Origin: Kitasatospora gansuensis
GTDB lineage: Bacteria; Actinomycetota; Actinomycetes; Streptomycetales; Streptomycetaceae
DNA length: 64,000 nucleotides
Direction: 5' to 3'
Assembly (NCBI RefSeq): GCF_014203705.1
Contig: NZ_JACHJR010000001.1
Coordinates: 7,688,001-7,752,000 of the forward strand
Positions 61,949 through 64,000 of the stretch are shown piece after piece (position 1 is the first letter of the stretch; each line of letters opens with the position of its first letter). Below the pieces are notes generated by a model. It did no database searches, had not been told where the DNA came from, and saw nothing but the letters and a program-made list of their open reading frames with translations. Made by a program: the position numbers and the translations under genes.

Positions 61949-62623
61949 TCACCTGGGTGGGTCCACCCGGACCAGGCCCGACTGGTAGGCGATGGCGACG
62001 AGTTGGGCGCGGTGGCGGGCGCCGAGTTTGGTCATGGTGCGCTGGACGTGGGTGCGGACGGTCAGCGGGCTGACGAACATCCGCTCGGCGATCTCGTCGT
62101 TCGACAGGCCCTCGGCGACCTGGACCATCACCTCGCGTTCGCGGGCGGTGAGGACGTCGAGGGCCGGGGGCGGGGTGGCCGGGTCGGTCTCGGGATGGGC
62201 GAGGAAGCGGGTCACCAGGGCCCGGGTGGCGGTGGGGGAGAGCAGGGTGTCGCCGGCCGCCACCGTCCGGATGCCGCCGAGGAGTTCCTCGGGGCCGACG
62301 CCCTTGCCGAGGAAGCCGCTGGCACCCGCGCGGAGGGCCCTGGCCACGTACTCGTCGATCTCGAAGGTGGTGAGGATCAGGACCCGGGTGTCGACCAGCG
62401 CAGGGTCGCGGCAGATCTCCTCGGTGGCGGCCAGCCCGTCCAGTACCGGCATCCGGATGTCCATCACCACCACGTCGGGCCTGGTGGTGCGGGCCAGTTC
62501 GACCGCGGCCCGGCCGTCGCCCGCGACGCCGACCACCTCCATGTCCTCGCAGGACTCGATCAGCAGCCGGAAGGTCCCGGCCAGCAGGGCCTGGTCGTCG
62601 GCCAGCAGTACCCGGATGGTCAC
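61949..62623 (-). CDS. NarL/LuxR-type response regulator
   Basis: A 224-residue response regulator. Receiver: IRVLLADDQALLAGTF acid pair, phospho-accepting Asp in VVVMDIRMP, Thr in LILTTFE and Lys in GFLGKG. Output: LTAREREVMVQVAEGLSNDE and SPLTVRTHVQRTMTKLGARH, a GerE helix-turn-helix. GTG start with GAGAGGAGCGCGCG ahead; its GTG overlaps the kinase stop by four bases (GTGA), so the pair is translationally coupled. Confidence 0.9.
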   Translation of the reverse strand: MTIRVLLADDQALLAGTFRLLIESCEDMEVVGVAGDGRAAVELARTTRPDVVVMDIRMPVLDGLAATEEICRDPALVDTRVLILTTFEIDEYVARALRAGASGFLGKGVGPEELLGGIRTVAAGDTLLSPTATRALVTRFLAHPETDPATPPPALDVLTAREREVMVQVAEGLSNDEIAERMFVSPLTVRTHVQRTMTKLGARHRAQLVAIAYQSGLVRVDPPR

Positions 62624-63846
62624 CGCGCGCTCCTCTCCTCGTCGTCCCGGTCGGGCTCGGATTCGCCGGTCTCCAGCGGCAGTTCGGTGGTGACCTGGAA
62701 GCCGCCGTCCGAGCCGCGGCCGGCCAGCAGGCGCCCGCCGACCGACTGGGCCCGTTCGCGCATGCCGATCAGGCCGTAGCCCGGTGGGCCGGCCGGAGCC
62801 GCCGGGGGGCCATCGTCGGAGACGGTCACGGTCAGCAGGCGTCGGGTGTAGGCCAGCCGGACCGAGGCGGTCGCGGTGCCCGCGTGCTTGGTCACGTTGG
62901 TCAGTGCCTCCTGGACGATCCGGTAGGCGGTCAGGTCCACGCCGGGGGAGAGCGGCCTCGGCTCGCCGGAGATCTGCACCGAGACGGTCAGGCCCGCGCC
63001 CTCGAACGCGGCCAGCAGATCCGGGAGTTGGGCCAGACCAGGGGCGGGTTCGAGCGGTGCCTCGGGGTCGTCCGAGCGGCGCAGCAGGCCCACCGTGGCC
63101 TGGAGTTCGCGCAGCGCGGCGGAGGTGGTGCCGGCCAGGCCGTCCAGCATCTGCTGGGCCTGCTCGGGCTTGCTGCGCAGCAGGTACGCGGCGGTGGCGG
63201 CCTGGGCGTGGGCGAGGGCGATGTGGTGCGCGACGATGTCGTGCAGCTCGCGGGCGATCCGCAGCCGCTCCTCGCCCACCCGCCGCTGGGCCTCGTCCTC
63301 GCGGGTGCGTTCGGCGAGTTCGGCCCGGGCCTCGACGGCGGCCACGTAGTCACGACGGCTGCGGACCGAGTCGGCGAGGGCGCCGGAGAGCAGGATCCAG
63401 GCGATCAGCCCGATCCGGTTGGCGGTCAGGATCGAGCCGGAGGCCGAGAGCACGGTGGCGGCGAACAGGATGCCCGCGACCGCCACGGTGTGCAGCATGG
63501 CCGTCCGGCGGTCGGTCCGCATGGCCATCGAGTAGAGCGCGGCCAGCGCGGCGCCCGCGGTGAACGGCGAGGGCTGGAAGCCGTCCTGCTCGGCGAGCGC
63601 GCTGATGCCGGCTCCGCACATCGTGGTCACGGCCACCACGGTGCGCGGGTGGGTGCGGTGCCAGAGCAGGGCGACCGAGGCGGCCGCGGCGATCAGGGCG
63701 ACGGCGGGGGACGGGGCTCGGATGATCCGGGGGTCGGTGGCCGACATGCTGCTGGCCAGTACCGCCAGGCCCCAGAGCACCACGGCCAGCGTCACGTCGA
63801 CGGCCCGGGGGTGTCGGCGGAGCCACGGGCGGATGGTGATGATCAT
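62620..63846 (-). CDS. HisKA_3-type sensor histidine kinase
   Basis: A 408-residue membrane kinase. Five or six hydrophobic segments (residues 15-170) form the sensor. RLRIARELHDIVAHHIAL is the dimerisation box with the phosphorylated His (RELHD), LTAYRIVQEALTNVTKHAG the N box, and VTVSDDGPPAAPAGPPGYGLIGMRER the G region. The input signal is unknown. GGGAGAGAACC before the ATG at 63846 supports the start. It is the first gene of the pair, with a direct repeat in its promoter region. Confidence 0.9.
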   Translation of the reverse strand: MIITIRPWLRRHPRAVDVTLAVVLWGLAVLASSMSATDPRIIRAPSPAVALIAAAASVALLWHRTHPRTVVAVTTMCGAGISALAEQDGFQPSPFTAGAALAALYSMAMRTDRRTAMLHTVAVAGILFAATVLSASGSILTANRIGLIAWILLSGALADSVRSRRDYVAAVEARAELAERTREDEAQRRVGEERLRIARELHDIVAHHIALAHAQAATAAYLLRSKPEQAQQMLDGLAGTTSAALRELQATVGLLRRSDDPEAPLEPAPGLAQLPDLLAAFEGAGLTVSVQISGEPRPLSPGVDLTAYRIVQEALTNVTKHAGTATASVRLAYTRRLLTVTVSDDGPPAAPAGPPGYGLIGMRERAQSVGGRLLAGRGSDGGFQVTTELPLETGESEPDRDDEERSAR

Positions 63847-63862
63847 GCTGGTTCTCTCCCTG

Positions 63863-63897
63863 TCAGCTCCGACCATGGTCGATCAGCTCCGACCATG
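63863..63897. promoter_or_regulatory. Direct repeat upstream of the two-component system
   Basis: The 15-base unit TCAGCTCCGACCATG occurs at 63863-63877 and again at 63883-63897, a period of 20 bases (two helical turns), 17 to 51 bases upstream of the kinase start. It could be the binding site of the system's own response regulator. Confidence 0.5.
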
Positions 63898-63932
63898 ATC
63901 GCCGACCGGCGGGTCGGGGTCGGACCGCCACA

Positions 63933-63970
63933 TCGGGGGGCCGCTGCCGGTTTCGACAGCGGCCCCCCGA
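63933..63970. terminator. Terminator hairpin of a gene beyond the window edge
   Basis: A perfect 14-bp stem (TCGGGGGGCCGCTG at 63933-63946 pairing with 63957-63970) with a ten-base loop. A TGA on the minus strand at 63987-63985, preceded by codons for AVHV, could be the stop of a gene entering from the right; the hairpin lies just downstream of it. Confidence 0.75.
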
Positions 63971-64000
63971 CAGTCCACGGACCGTCAGACGTGAACGGCC

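Overview
The window is very GC-rich, with strong third-position GC bias, GTG/TTG starts, many four-base gene overlaps and several genes that start without a visible ribosome binding site. The protein families point to a streptomycete (Streptomyces or Kitasatospora). I see no rRNA, tRNA or CRISPR array. The mix of single-gene operons, secreted enzymes, insertion-sequence debris and decayed genes fits an accessory or arm-proximal chromosome region.

Layout. 0.0-6.2 kb: the end of an NPCBM-domain secreted protein, a TDT-type membrane transporter, a Tat-exported GH99-like glycosidase with a discoidin-type sugar-binding domain, an FAD monooxygenase, a Nudix hydrolase, a truncated one-helix membrane gene and an unknown. 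6.2-11.1 kb: a complete ferric-siderophore uptake locus (ATPase, two permeases; divergently a lipoprotein receptor and a siderophore-interacting reductase) around a near-consensus IdeR/DmdR iron box. 11.1-19.9 kb: a DUF2690 secreted protein, a Tat-exported lipase-like hydrolase behind a DasR-like operator, and two very large adjacent proteins (976 and 1291 aa) that I cannot assign to any function. This pair is the best candidate for an undescribed system. 19.9-22.9 kb: helR, an RNA-polymerase-recycling ATPase linked to rifamycin tolerance. It sits behind a perfect 25-bp palindrome matching the rifamycin-associated element and is insulated by a terminator from an upstream pterin-dehydratase-like/VOC fusion.

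23.0-31.2 kb: a dienelactone-hydrolase-like protein, a cupin, a SUMF1-type protein, a membrane-anchored TPR protein broken by a frameshift, and a secreted gluzincin-like protein whose decayed duplicate lies tail-to-tail beside it. 31.2-47.0 kb: an unusual-start helix-turn-helix regulator, a phosphoesterase/MFS/TolB-like operon, an AEC transporter, a P-loop kinase, a small lipase, a beta-helix protein, a DHCW cupin, an EamA transporter, a TPR protein, NADAR, a lone STM4012-type radical SAM enzyme, DUF1152, GNAT and APH-like proteins.

47.0-57 kb is the most scrambled part. It holds a truncated Nudix gene, a HEAT-repeat protein, ISL3 and IS630-like scraps, a HAD phosphatase between 75-bp direct repeats, three or more fragments of one winged-helix-like domain, and an IS5-family element with 15-bp inverted repeats that supplies the stop codon of a DUF6000 gene. 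57-64 kb returns to ordinary genes: a divergent TetR/alpha-beta hydrolase pair, a frameshifted DUF4241 gene, nitrobindin, an unknown, and a NarL-type two-component system preceded by a 20-bp-period direct repeat.
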